A DNA stretch of 64,000 bases from Variovorax ginsengisoli (GTDB taxonomy: Bacteria > Pseudomonadota > Gammaproteobacteria > Burkholderiales > Burkholderiaceae_C): positions 124,001-188,000 of the forward strand of contig NZ_JAUJZH010000014.1 of NCBI RefSeq assembly GCF_030486595.1. The letters run 5' to 3'. Of the stretch, positions 33,889-43,306 are shown in pieces; position 1 is the stretch's first letter; each line of letters opens with the position of its first letter. The position numbers and the translations under genes were made by a program. The notes under the pieces were generated by a model. That model worked only from the letters and a program-made list of their open reading frames with translations, was not told where the DNA came from and made no database searches.

Positions 33889-34454
33889 TCCTCGATGCCG
33901 CGCTGGGCGGGGATGCCGGCCTTGAACGCGTGCTTGACCATCTGCATCTCGGTCACGGTGTCGGCCAGTTCGACGATCTCGGGCGGGCAGCGGCGACCGG
34001 TCAGCACCACGTGCACCTCCTTCGGCCGCGTGCGCAGCGTCTCCAGCACGCTGTCGAGCGGCAGCCAGCCGTAGATCAGCGGGTAGGTGATCTCGTCGAG
34101 CACGACCAGGAAGTGCGCGCCCGACAGGATCGCGGCGCGGGCCCGCTCCCAGCCATCGCGCGCCAGCTGCGCCGAGTGCTCGAGATCCTGGCTCTTCCAG
34201 CTGAAGCCGTCGCCGAGGCCTTCGATCGGGATGCCGAGCTGCTCGAACATCCGGTGCTCGCCGAAGCGCGCGCTCGGCACCTTCATGAACTGGTAGATCT
34301 TCACCGCCTTGCCGCGGCCGTGGGCGCGCAGGGCGAGCCCGAAGGCGGCGGTGCTCTTGCCCTTGCCGTCGCCGGTGTTGACGATCACCAGCCCGCGGCG
34401 CTCGCCTTCGGGCTTCTCATAGGGTTTTTCGCTGGGAGGAGTTTCGATCTGCAT
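33885..34454 (-). CDS. cobO: Cob(I)yrinic acid a,c-diamide adenosyltransferase
   Basis: A 189-residue CobA/CobO/BtuR-type adenosyltransferase that puts the 5'-deoxyadenosyl group on Co(I) corrinoids. The P-loop NTGDGKGKSTAAFGLALRA sits near residue 29, followed by FMKVPSARFGEH, VVLDEITYPLIYGWL and TGRRCPPEIVELADTVTEM. Length is normal. It is the only junction in this block without an overlap: 12 bases separate it from btuD. Adenosylation is used both for import salvage and for the late steps encoded here. Confidence 0.95.
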   Translation of the reverse strand: MQIETPPSEKPYEKPEGERRGLVIVNTGDGKGKSTAAFGLALRAHGRGKAVKIYQFMKVPSARFGEHRMFEQLGIPIEGLGDGFSWKSQDLEHSAQLARDGWERARAAILSGAHFLVVLDEITYPLIYGWLPLDSVLETLRTRPKEVHVVLTGRRCPPEIVELADTVTEMQMVKHAFKAGIPAQRGIED

Positions 34455-34466
34455 GTGCTTAGGTTG

Positions 34467-35243
34467 TCAGTGCGGCAGGGCCAGCCATTGGCCCGCCACG
34501 TGGTGAAAGGCGACCCGGTGGTCGAACACCGCTTCGAGCGCCCGATGGGTCGCGGCATCGCCGCAGCCGCCGTGATGGGTCACGCGGCCTGCCGCCATCA
34601 CGACCATCGCGTCGGCGGCGAGCGCGGCATTGAGTTCGTGCAGCACGCTGACCACGGTCTTGCCTTCGGCCACCAGCGCCTGCACGGTCCGCATCCAGTC
34701 GGCCTGGTGCGGCGGGTCGAGGTTGGCGAGCGGCTCGTCCATCAGCAGCAGCTCGGCCTCGACCGCCAACGCCCGCGCCAGCAGCACCCGCTGGCGTTCG
34801 CCGCCCGACAGCTGGCCCAGCGGCCGCTCGCGCCAGTCCCAGGCCTGGGTGCTGCGCAGTGCGCGCTCGACCGCCGCCCGGTCGGCCGCGCTCGGGGCAG
34901 CCAGCCAGCGCTGGTGCGGCAGGCGCCCGAGCATCGCGACGTCGTAGACCGTCAGGTCGTCGGCGCTGCCCTCGCCGGCCACGCCCTGGCCCAGCCACGA
35001 CAGGCGCCGGGCTCGAGCCCGGCCCGGGAGCGTGCTCAACGCTTGCCCATGGAGGCGCACCTCTCCGCCATGGGCCAGCAGGCCGGCGAGCACCTTGAGC
35101 AAGGTCGACTTGCCCGCGCCGTTGGGACCGACGATGCTGGTCCAGCGCCCCGACGCCAGCGACAGGTCGATGCCGTGCAGCACCTCGGCCAGGCCGAGCC
35201 TGGCCGACACGCCGCGGGCTTCGAGCGCGGCCGGCGTGCTCAC
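34467..35243 (-). CDS. btuD: Vitamin B12 ABC transporter ATP-binding protein
   Basis: A 258-residue FecCD-type ATPase. Walker A is VGPNGAGKSTLLK, the signature is QLSGGERQRVLLARAL, Walker B is LLLMDEPLANLD and the H-loop His is in VLHELNAAL. The GTG at 35243 overlaps the permease stop (GTGA); the frame stays open upstream inside the permease gene but family similarity starts here. With BtuC and BtuF it should move corrinoids from periplasm to cytoplasm. Cargo is inferred from the cob neighbours and riboswitch. Confidence 0.88.
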   Translation of the reverse strand: MSTPAALEARGVSARLGLAEVLHGIDLSLASGRWTSIVGPNGAGKSTLLKVLAGLLAHGGEVRLHGQALSTLPGRARARRLSWLGQGVAGEGSADDLTVYDVAMLGRLPHQRWLAAPSAADRAAVERALRSTQAWDWRERPLGQLSGGERQRVLLARALAVEAELLLMDEPLANLDPPHQADWMRTVQALVAEGKTVVSVLHELNAALAADAMVVMAAGRVTHHGGCGDAATHRALEAVFDHRVAFHHVAGQWLALPH

Positions 35244-36244
35244 AGGCCACCCCGCGCGCTGCGCCGGTGCATCAGCCACAGCAGGTAGCTGCCGCCGAGC
35301 ACCGCGGTCAGCACGCCGACCGGCAGTTCCTGCGGCGCGACCATCCAGCGCGCCAGCAGGTCGGCCGCCATCAGCAGCAGTCCGCCCATCGCGGTGGACA
35401 GCACGATCAGCCGCCCATGCGTGGTCTTGACCACCGAGCGCACCAGGTGCGGCGCCGCCAGGCCGACGAAGGCGATCAGCCCGGTCTGCGCCACCGCGGT
35501 GCCGGTCGCCAGCGCCAGCACCGCCACCAGCGCGGCGCGCATGGCGCCGAGCGGCAGCCCGAGGCTGGCCGCCGTGGCCTCGCCGAGCGCCAGGCCGTCG
35601 AGCACCGGCGCCAACGCCCAGCCCAGCAGCAGGCATGCGACGCCGAGCCCGCCCATCACGGCGCAAGCGCTCCAGCCCACCAGCCCGGTGCTGCCGAGCA
35701 TGAAGCCTTGGATGGCCTGCAGGATGTCGGCCGAGGCGATGGTCAGCAGGTCCTTGGCCGCCCCCAGCACCACGCCGACGATCACGCCCGCCAGCAGCAG
35801 CCGCAAGGTCTGCTGGACGCCGCGCGCCAGCAACAGCGTCAGCAGCACCGCCAGCACCGCACCCAGGAAGGCCGCGCCGGTCAGGCCCAGGCGCACCACC
35901 CATTGCGTGCTGGTCGGCGACAAGCCGAACAGCCAGAGCGCCAGCGCGACGCCGAGCGAGGCGCCCGAGGCGCTGCCCAACAGGTACGGATCGGCCAGCG
36001 GATTGCGGAACAGCCCTTGCGCGACCGCGCCAGCCAGTCCCAGCAGCGCGCCCGCGAGCCAGGCGCCGAGCGTGCGCGGCAGCCGGATGTCGCGCACGAT
36101 CTGCAGCGCCACCGGGTCGTCGCCGGCCGCCAGCAGGTTCTCGAAACCGGTGCTGCCGATGCCCGCGCCCAGCACCAGCAGCGCGCCGGCCAGCGCCACC
36201 AGCAGGATGCCCAGCCCCCAGGCGCGGCGCTGCTGCCCCTTCAC
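35240..36244 (-). CDS. btuC: Vitamin B12 ABC transporter permease (FecCD family)
   Basis: A 334-residue polytopic permease. RDIRLPRTLGAWLAGALLGLAGAVAQGLFRNPLADPYLLG is the hallmark of FecCD/BtuC permeases, followed by about eight further hydrophobic helices and GLAAPHLVRS near the ATPase contact. I chose the GTG at 36244 because it overlaps the btuF stop as GTGA, the pattern used throughout this block; another GTG at 36262 would add six residues. Confidence 0.88.
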   Translation of the reverse strand: MKGQQRRAWGLGILLVALAGALLVLGAGIGSTGFENLLAAGDDPVALQIVRDIRLPRTLGAWLAGALLGLAGAVAQGLFRNPLADPYLLGSASGASLGVALALWLFGLSPTSTQWVVRLGLTGAAFLGAVLAVLLTLLLARGVQQTLRLLLAGVIVGVVLGAAKDLLTIASADILQAIQGFMLGSTGLVGWSACAVMGGLGVACLLLGWALAPVLDGLALGEATAASLGLPLGAMRAALVAVLALATGTAVAQTGLIAFVGLAAPHLVRSVVKTTHGRLIVLSTAMGGLLLMAADLLARWMVAPQELPVGVLTAVLGGSYLLWLMHRRSARGGL

Positions 36245-37101
36245 CCGTGCTCCTGCAGGCACTCGGCCATCAGGCGCGCCGCCTCGCCCATGCGCGGCCC
36301 GGGCCGGACCAGCACGTCTGATTGCTCGGCCGTGAAGCGGCAGATGCGACCTTCGCGCACGGCCTTGATGCGGCCCCAGCCCGGCCGCTGCTCCAGCCCC
36401 TGGGCGCTGCGCTCGCCGACCATGATCAGGTCGGGATCGGCGCGGACCACGAACTCGGGGTTGAGCTTCGGAAATGGCCCCAGCGCAGCCGGCACGATGT
36501 TCCTGGCGCCGAGCCGCGCCAGGGTCTCGCCGATGAAGGAGGCTTCGCCGGCCGCATACGGGGCGCTGTTGACTTCGAAGTACACGCGCGTGCGCTTCAC
36601 GCGCTCGGGCAGCGACTGGGCCGCCGCCGACACGCTGGCATCGATGGCGCGCCAGACCGCTGTCGCATCGCCGGTGCCGAGCACCCGGGCGAGCGCGTCG
36701 AGCACCCGCCGAACGTCAGCATGGTTCTTCGGCTCGAGCACCACCACCTTGAGTCCCAGGGCCTCGAGCCGGTCGGTGACCCGCGAGGACTTCGCCAGCA
36801 GCACCACGTCGGGCTTGAGCGCGACGATCGCCTCGACGTTCGGATCGATGCCGCCGCCGACCTGCGGCAGCGCCCGCACCGACGCGGGCCAGTTCGAATA
36901 GCGGTCGACACCCACCAGCCGGTCGCAGGCGCCCAGCGCGCAGACCGATTCGGTGAGCGACGGCAGCACGGTCACGATGCGCTGCGGCGGCTTCGGCAGC
37001 TCGACGCCCACGCCGCGCTCGTCGACCACCACGGTCGCCTGGGCCGCCAGCGCCAGCGCACACAGCCAGCCGGCGCACCACAGCCGGGCGATCCGCTTCA
37101 T
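36241..37101 (-). CDS. btuF: Corrinoid-binding periplasmic protein
   Basis: A 286-residue class III (helical) binding protein. The signal peptide MKRIARLWCAGWLCALALAAQA is followed by PPQRIVTVLPSLTESVCALGA, GVDRYSNWP, GGGIDPNVEAIVALKPDVVLL and the C-terminal RPGPRMGEAARLMAE. These match BtuF-like proteins. It delivers corrinoids to the BtuCD transporter. ATG overlaps the cobU stop and its own stop overlaps btuC. Confidence 0.9.
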   Translation of the reverse strand: MKRIARLWCAGWLCALALAAQATVVVDERGVGVELPKPPQRIVTVLPSLTESVCALGACDRLVGVDRYSNWPASVRALPQVGGGIDPNVEAIVALKPDVVLLAKSSRVTDRLEALGLKVVVLEPKNHADVRRVLDALARVLGTGDATAVWRAIDASVSAAAQSLPERVKRTRVYFEVNSAPYAAGEASFIGETLARLGARNIVPAALGPFPKLNPEFVVRADPDLIMVGERSAQGLEQRPGWGRIKAVREGRICRFTAEQSDVLVRPGPRMGEAARLMAECLQEHG

Positions 37102-37664
37102 GGCGCATCCTTCAGGGTCAGCGGCAGCCCGGCGGCCATCAGCGTGACGCGCTCGCAGGCGGCGGCGACCTGCTGGTTCAGCAGGCCCAGGGCGTCGACG
37201 AAGGCGCGCACCTCGCGGCCGAGCGGAATCACGCCAAGGCCAATCTCGTTGCCGACCAGGACCAGCGGACCAGGCGACTCGCCGATCGCCTGCAGCAACT
37301 CGGCGACCGCGCGATCGGCCGCCATCGACGTGCGCGGCGCCCCGAAAGGCACCATCAGGTTGGTCAGCCAGAGCGTCAGGCAATCGACCAGCACCAGCGT
37401 GCGGGGGCCGGCGTTCTCGCGGATCGCCTGCGCCAGCGCCAGCGGCTCCTCGACCGTTTCCATGGCCGGCAGGCGGGCCGCGCGATCCTCGCGATGCCGC
37501 GTCACGCGCGCCAGCATCTCCTCGTCGAGCGCCCGCGCGGTCGCCACCAGCACCGCGCGGTGCGAGGGCGAGCGCGCCAGCCACGCCGCGGCGATCTGCT
37601 CGCCGCGGCGCGACTTGCCGCTCTTCTGACCCCCGAGGATCAGTTCGCGGCGGACGATGCTCAC
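37098..37664 (-). CDS. cobU: Adenosylcobinamide kinase / guanylyltransferase
   Basis: A 188-residue bifunctional enzyme that phosphorylates adenosylcobinamide and then transfers GMP from GTP. The N-terminal P-loop is LILGGQKSGKSRRGE, the guanylylation region includes VTRHREDRAARLP, and VLVGNEIGLGVIPLGREVRAF is the family C-terminal motif. I chose the GTG at 37664 since it overlaps the btuB stop as GTGA; a GTG at 37679 would add five residues. It is called cobP in Pseudomonas denitrificans. Confidence 0.92.
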   Translation of the reverse strand: MSIVRRELILGGQKSGKSRRGEQIAAAWLARSPSHRAVLVATARALDEEMLARVTRHREDRAARLPAMETVEEPLALAQAIRENAGPRTLVLVDCLTLWLTNLMVPFGAPRTSMAADRAVAELLQAIGESPGPLVLVGNEIGLGVIPLGREVRAFVDALGLLNQQVAAACERVTLMAAGLPLTLKDAP

Positions 37665-39547
37665 TGCTTCGGCTGCCACCGCACGGTCAGGTAGGCGCCG
37701 ATTCCGGCCTGGTTGTAGCCATAGGCGGTCTCGTAGTGTTCATCGGTCAGGTTGGTGATGCGGCCCTGCACCGACCAGTCCTTGGCGAAGCGGTAATCCA
37801 CATAGAGGTCGATCGTGGTGTAGGCGCCGAGTTTGCGCGTGTTGGCCGTGTCGTCAAAGCGGCTGCCGACGCTCAGGGCCGAAGCGCCCAGCTTCCAGGG
37901 GCCGGTGGTGTAGTCGATCGCCAGCGTCGCCTGGTTCTGGGCCCGGCGCGGCAGCTGCTTGCCGCTGATCTCGTTGCGCGGATCGAGCGAGTCGTAGCTG
38001 GCATGCAGGCCCACGGCGTCGAACTGGCCGTCGTAGCTCAGCGTGCCGCCGGTGATGCGCGCCTCGGGAATGTTCTGCGGCAGCGTCGTGTTGGTGATGA
38101 AGCCCTGGATCTTGTTGTCGTAGCCGACCAGCTTCACCGTGTGGGCGCCCTCGGTCCAGGTGATGCCGATATCGGTGTTCTTGCCCTCCTCCGGCTTGAG
38201 CGCCGGATTGCCGAAGCCCGGGTAGTAGAGCTGGTTGAACGACGGCGCCACGAAGCTGGTGCCCTGCGAGATGCTGACGCGCCAGTTCGGCGTGATGCGG
38301 TAGGCGTAGCCGGCATACCAGGTGTCGTCGTCGCCGAACTGCGAGTTGCTGTCGTGACGCGCGTTGAGCTGCCAGCTGTGGGGACCGGAATTGCCGTTCA
38401 GGCCGACGAAGCCGGCATCGATCGTGCGCTCGGTCACCGTGTACGCGGTGTCGCTCTTGACCTTCTGCTCCAGGCGCTCGAGACCGGCCACCACGGTGCC
38501 GATCGGGGTCGCGATGTCGTTTTGCCAGAGGTACTGGTCCTGCGTCGTGTTGAAAAGGCCCGGCAGGTTGAACGGCGCGGCCACGATCGCGCGCGTGTCG
38601 TCGTCGCTGCGCGAATAGCGCAGCTGGGTGGTCCAGTTGGACAGCACCCGGCCATTGACGCCGGCATAGCCGGTCTGGGTCCGCAAGGTGCCGCGGGTGT
38701 CGCGGCCGGGGCCGTCGTCGTAGTGGTTCAGGCCATCGGCGTACAGCATGCCGGCGTCGAACTTCCAGTCCGGCGTGAACTGGTAGCCGAAGGAAGCGTT
38801 GGCGCCGGTCTGCGAGAACGGATCGCGGTCGGGGTTGAAGTTGCCGAACTGCACGTTGCGATTGGTGGCCGAGACGCTGTTGACCAGCGTGCGCGTGACG
38901 TCGAGCGAGTAGGTCGCCGCGCCCGCGCCGCCACTGAAGCCGCCGGTGATCTGCTTGTAGCTGTCGCTGCCGATGGTGGTGGAGGCGCGCGGATTGAACA
39001 CCGTCTCGCCCGGCGCCGCCTTGCGCGTGAAGATCTGCACCACGCCGCCGACGCCGTCGCTGCCGTAGAGCGCCGAGCCGGGCCCCTTGACCACTTCGAT
39101 GCGGTCGATCAGCTCGACCGGGATGTTGTCCCAGACCGGCGTGCCGAGCGTCGCCGAGCCGTAGCGCACGCCGTCGATCAGGAGGATGGTGTGGCGCGCC
39201 TCGGCGCCGCGGATGTACACGCTGCTGCCCTTGCCCAGGCCGCCGTTGGCCGAGATCTGCACCCCCGCCATGCGGGCCAGGATTTCGGGCAAGGTACGGC
39301 TGGCCTGCTGCTCGATCTGGGCCCGTTCGATCACCACGGTGTCCGACACCAGTTCGTCGATGCGGGCTGGCGCGCGCGTTGCCGTCACGACGGTTTCGGC
39401 CAGGGTCGCCGCGGCGGCCTCCTGGGCCGAGGCCAGGTTCGGCAGCGAGGTCAGGGAAACGATGGCCAGCGCGATGGCATGGGCGCGCGGAAGCGGGCAC
39501 GGCGAAGCGCTGCGGATGGCGCAGGCGGACGAGACGACAGATTTCAT
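37661..39547 (-). CDS. btuB: TonB-dependent vitamin B12 receptor
   Basis: A 628-residue outer-membrane receptor. After a signal peptide ending LASAQ, a TonB-box-like ETVVTATR (about 50) precedes the plug domain with TLPEILARMAGVQIS, GGLGKGSSVYIRG and RIEVVKGPGSALYGSDGVGGVVQIFT. A 22-strand barrel follows, and the protein ends with an aromatic-rich terminal strand (GIGAYLTVRWQPKQ). The cobalamin riboswitch upstream and the cob genes downstream fix the substrate class. It is the first gene of an eight-gene run. The ATG at 39547 is 98 bases after the B12 box. Confidence 0.92.
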   Translation of the reverse strand: MKSVVSSACAIRSASPCPLPRAHAIALAIVSLTSLPNLASAQEAAAATLAETVVTATRAPARIDELVSDTVVIERAQIEQQASRTLPEILARMAGVQISANGGLGKGSSVYIRGAEARHTILLIDGVRYGSATLGTPVWDNIPVELIDRIEVVKGPGSALYGSDGVGGVVQIFTRKAAPGETVFNPRASTTIGSDSYKQITGGFSGGAGAATYSLDVTRTLVNSVSATNRNVQFGNFNPDRDPFSQTGANASFGYQFTPDWKFDAGMLYADGLNHYDDGPGRDTRGTLRTQTGYAGVNGRVLSNWTTQLRYSRSDDDTRAIVAAPFNLPGLFNTTQDQYLWQNDIATPIGTVVAGLERLEQKVKSDTAYTVTERTIDAGFVGLNGNSGPHSWQLNARHDSNSQFGDDDTWYAGYAYRITPNWRVSISQGTSFVAPSFNQLYYPGFGNPALKPEEGKNTDIGITWTEGAHTVKLVGYDNKIQGFITNTTLPQNIPEARITGGTLSYDGQFDAVGLHASYDSLDPRNEISGKQLPRRAQNQATLAIDYTTGPWKLGASALSVGSRFDDTANTRKLGAYTTIDLYVDYRFAKDWSVQGRITNLTDEHYETAYGYNQAGIGAYLTVRWQPKQ

Positions 39548-39639
39548 GGAAGCGACAAAGATCAATGCCCGTCGCCGGCTTCCCCGCCGGCGTTTGGACG
39601 TCATGGCCGCCGACATGCTTCTCTCCATGCGGCAGCCGC

Positions 39640-39856
39640 CTCGTTGGCCGGTATCCGGGCTGGCAGCGCTGCCCTCGCCGCCTTCCCAGGCGCCTGTTTC
39701 AGAGCGCCCAGTGGCTGATTGACGAGGGTGGCATCCGAAGATGCCGTCTGCTTGACCGTTGCGGGGGCAGCGCAGGTTGGCTCGGCCCGATGGGCTCCGC
39801 CTCCTGCTTCCCGTTGAACTGCGCCGCGTGAACCGCGGCGCGAGCACCAACGCGTG
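39640..39856 (-). ncRNA. Cobalamin (AdoCbl) riboswitch upstream of btuB
   Basis: On the minus strand the conserved blocks appear in order: GTTGGTGC at the 5' side, GGGAAGCAGG, CTGCGCTGCCCCCGCAACGG (about 39755-39774), GCCACTG (39709-39715), GGAAGGCGGCGAGGGCAG, and the B12 box GCCCGGATACCGGCC (39646-39660). This is the full AdoCbl aptamer. It should lower expression of btuB and the coupled cob/btu genes when cobalamin is plentiful. A TACAAT -10-like hexamer lies about 10-15 bases upstream of the aptamer. Nothing else is seen in the 387-base gap to the zapB-like gene. Confidence 0.93.
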
Positions 39857-39934
39857 GAATTGTAGGGTTTCTTGGCATCCGCCTTGCGTGCGACGATGCA
39901 AACACGCCGGCGCCGGTAACTACAATCGTCCTCC

Positions 39935-40153
39935 ATGCCTGCACCGAGCCGTATTGACCAGATCGCCGAGCGCGTCGAACGCCTGCTCGTGCGCCATGAG
40001 GAAGTACAGCGCACCAATGCGCTGCTCCAGGACCAGGTCGACGCGCTCACGCGCGAACGCGACACCCTCAAATCGCGGCTCGCCGCGGCGCGCACGCGGC
40101 TCGATGCCCTGCTCGACCACCTGCCCGCCGATCCCGGCCAAGACGCTCCCTGA
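39935..40153 (+). CDS. Small coiled-coil protein, ZapB/DUF904-like
   Basis: 72 residues, almost entirely one predicted coiled coil with heptad Leu/Val/Ile (IAERVERLLVRHEEV...LLQDQVDALTRERDTLKSRL). The size and position directly before zapA match the small coiled-coil protein seen upstream of zapA in many beta- and gammaproteobacteria, thought to assist the FtsZ ring. The stop overlaps the zapA start (TGATG). Assignment as ZapB itself is uncertain. Confidence 0.72.
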   Translation: MPAPSRIDQIAERVERLLVRHEEVQRTNALLQDQVDALTRERDTLKSRLAAARTRLDALLDHLPADPGQDAP

Positions 40154-40485
40154 TGAAACAAATCGAAGTCCAGATCATGGGCCAGAGCTACCTGCTCGGC
40201 TGCCCCGAAGGCGGCGAGCCGCAACTGCGCGAAGCGGTCGAGCGAGTCGACGCCGCCATGTGCAAGATCCGCGACGCCGGCAAGGTCAAGGCGCGCGACC
40301 GGATCGCGGTGCTGGCCTCGCTGAACCTCGCTTTCGACCTCGTGCAGCGCGAGGCCGCGCCCGCGCCAGCGCCGCCCCCCGCGCCGGCCGCTGCGGCCGC
40401 CGGCAGTGCCGAAGACGACGCACGCGCCGCGCAATTGGTCCAGCGCCTCGACCAGGCCCTCGCCGGCGACGGACATTTACTCTGA
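40153..40485 (+). CDS. zapA: Cell division protein ZapA
   Basis: A 110-residue FtsZ-ring-associated protein that bundles FtsZ filaments. The N-terminal domain has IEVQIMGQSYLLGCPEGGEPQLREAV, and RDRIAVLASLNLAFDL is the family helix; the C-terminus has an Ala/Pro-rich insert (PAPAPPPAPAAAA) before the final helix. 6S RNA starts about 40 bases downstream, a conserved zapA-ssrS arrangement. Confidence 0.93.
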   Translation: MKQIEVQIMGQSYLLGCPEGGEPQLREAVERVDAAMCKIRDAGKVKARDRIAVLASLNLAFDLVQREAAPAPAPPPAPAAAAAGSAEDDARAAQLVQRLDQALAGDGHLL

Positions 40486-40526
40486 AGCGTGGGCGCGCAG
40501 GCGACAGCGGGCGTAAAATACGCTTC

Positions 40527-40699
40527 GTCTGCGGTGCGAAGCTGGGCTCTATATTTCCTTGTACCAATGCTCTCCGGAGCAGGGCTTGGAACATCGCTTG
40601 GCGGGTGTGATCATCTCGCGTCAGATGAACCCGAAGCCTTGCTGACCTCGCCCACCTGAACCCTGGTTCAGGATGCGGGTTCGGCTCACACTCGCAGAC
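40527..40699 (+). ncRNA. ssrS: 6S RNA
   Basis: A region of about 173 bases directly after zapA whose ends pair perfectly (GTCTGCG at 40527-40533 with CGCAGAC at 40693-40699). Long imperfect stems surround a central asymmetric region, as in 6S RNA, which mimics an open promoter and sequesters sigma70 RNA polymerase. A TAAAAT -10 hexamer at 40514-40519 puts the 5' end near 40526. A strong terminator follows. The zapA-ssrS order is widely conserved. Exact ends are inferred from the closing stem. Confidence 0.85.
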
Positions 40700-40710
40700 A
40701 CCTTTCATCG

Positions 40711-40750
40711 AAAGCCACGGCCCCGCAACAGGCGCCGTGGCTTTTTTTTT
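40711..40750 (+). terminator. Intrinsic terminator after 6S RNA
   Basis: AAGCCACGG and CCGTGGCTT form a perfect 9-bp stem around a GC-rich loop, followed by a run of nine to ten T residues. It starts 11 bases after the closing stem of the 6S RNA. Confidence 0.9.
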
Positions 40751-40774
40751 GCACCGGCGCTTTCCCCCGTCGGC

Positions 40775-40814
40775 ATGACGTGAATCAAGTCCGTCCCGGC
40801 GACCCTTGTATTAA
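40775..40814 (+). promoter_or_regulatory. FNR/Anr-like box and -10 element before the universal stress genes
   Basis: ATGACGTGAATCAA (40775-40788) matches TTGAY-N4-ATCAA at all but the first base. A TATTAA hexamer at 40809-40814 would place the transcript start near 40821-40823, so the box centre (40781.5) falls at about -40 to -41.5, the standard class II FNR position. No good -35 hexamer is seen, as expected for an activator-dependent promoter. Confidence 0.6.
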
Positions 40815-40844
40815 GCTCTTGGCGGTCCAACCACAGGAGCATTC

Positions 40845-41288
40845 ATGTTCAAGCGAATCCTGGTCGCCACCGACGGCTCCCCACTCGCCAAGAAGGCCGT
40901 GGCAAGCGCCATCGCGCTGGCCTCGCAGAACGGCGCCGAGCTGGTCGCCGTGACCGTGGTGCCACGCTACCCGACCAACTACTTCGACGGCGCCGCCGTG
41001 TTCACGCCCGAGGACATCGGCCGCATCGAGAAGCAATGGTCCGAGGCGGCTCAAGCGTCGCTCGACGAGATCGCCAAGCAGGCCGAGGCCAGCGGCGTCA
41101 AGGTCAAGACCTCGACGGTCAGCGCCGACCTTGTCGGCGACGCCATCATCGCCGCCGCGAAGAAGCACGACAGCGACACGATCGTCATGGCCTCGCATGG
41201 CCGCAAGGGCATCAAGCGACTGCTGCTGGGCAGCGAGACCCAGCATGTGCTCACCCATTCCGACCTGCCGGTGCTGGTCCTGCGCTGA
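40845..41288 (+). CDS. Universal stress protein (UspA family), first copy
   Basis: A 147-residue cytoplasmic UspA-fold protein. The N-terminal ILVATDGSPLAKKAVASAI strand-helix and the nucleotide motif G-X2-G-X9-G(S) in MASHGRKGIKRLLLGSET (about 121-138) are intact, so ATP binding is likely. A CAGGAGC ribosome site precedes the ATG. A second usp gene follows 41 bases later, and an FNR-like box lies upstream, suggesting low-oxygen induction of both. Confidence 0.9.
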   Translation: MFKRILVATDGSPLAKKAVASAIALASQNGAELVAVTVVPRYPTNYFDGAAVFTPEDIGRIEKQWSEAAQASLDEIAKQAEASGVKVKTSTVSADLVGDAIIAAAKKHDSDTIVMASHGRKGIKRLLLGSETQHVLTHSDLPVLVLR

Positions 41289-41329
41289 GTCCGGCCCGTC
41301 ATCCCATCCAGAACAACGAGAGGCCTTGC

Positions 41330-41755
41330 ATGAAGATCCTGATCGCCGTCGACGGCAGCGCGCACACCCAGAAAGCCATCGACTACCTGGCGAAGAACCG
41401 CGCCATGTTCATCGACGGCAATGAACTCGTCGTGGTGCACGTGTGCATCGGCGTGCCCGGCCATGTGACCCGCCACCTCAGCAAGGAGATCGTGCGCGAC
41501 TACTACGCCGAAGAGACCGCCAAGGTGCTCGATCCGCTCAAGGCCACGTTGGCCCGCGCCGGCATCACCAGCTACAAGGTCGACCAGCGCCACGGCCATG
41601 CCGCCGAGGAAATCCTCAAGGCCGCCGCCGACTGCGGCGCCGAACTGATCGTGATGGGCACGCACGGCCACGGCCTGTTCGGCCGGGCGCTGATGGGCTC
41701 GGTCGCGACCAAGGTGGTGGCCGAGACCGACATCTCGGTGCTGCTGGTCCAGTAA
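41330..41755 (+). CDS. Universal stress protein (UspA family), second copy
   Basis: 141 residues with MKILIAVDGSAHTQKAIDYL at the N-terminus and the nucleotide motif in MGTHGHGLFGRALMGSVAT near the C-terminus. It differs clearly from the first copy (HVCIGVPGHVTRHLSKEIVRDYY middle part), so it is a paralogue of another subgroup, not a recent duplicate. Probably cotranscribed with the first. It is convergent with matB, with only five bases between stops. Confidence 0.9.
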   Translation: MKILIAVDGSAHTQKAIDYLAKNRAMFIDGNELVVVHVCIGVPGHVTRHLSKEIVRDYYAEETAKVLDPLKATLARAGITSYKVDQRHGHAAEEILKAAADCGAELIVMGTHGHGLFGRALMGSVATKVVAETDISVLLVQ

Positions 41756-41760
41756 GGCCC

Positions 41761-43299
<1,539 letters not shown>

Positions 43300-43306
43300 G
43301 TCGATC

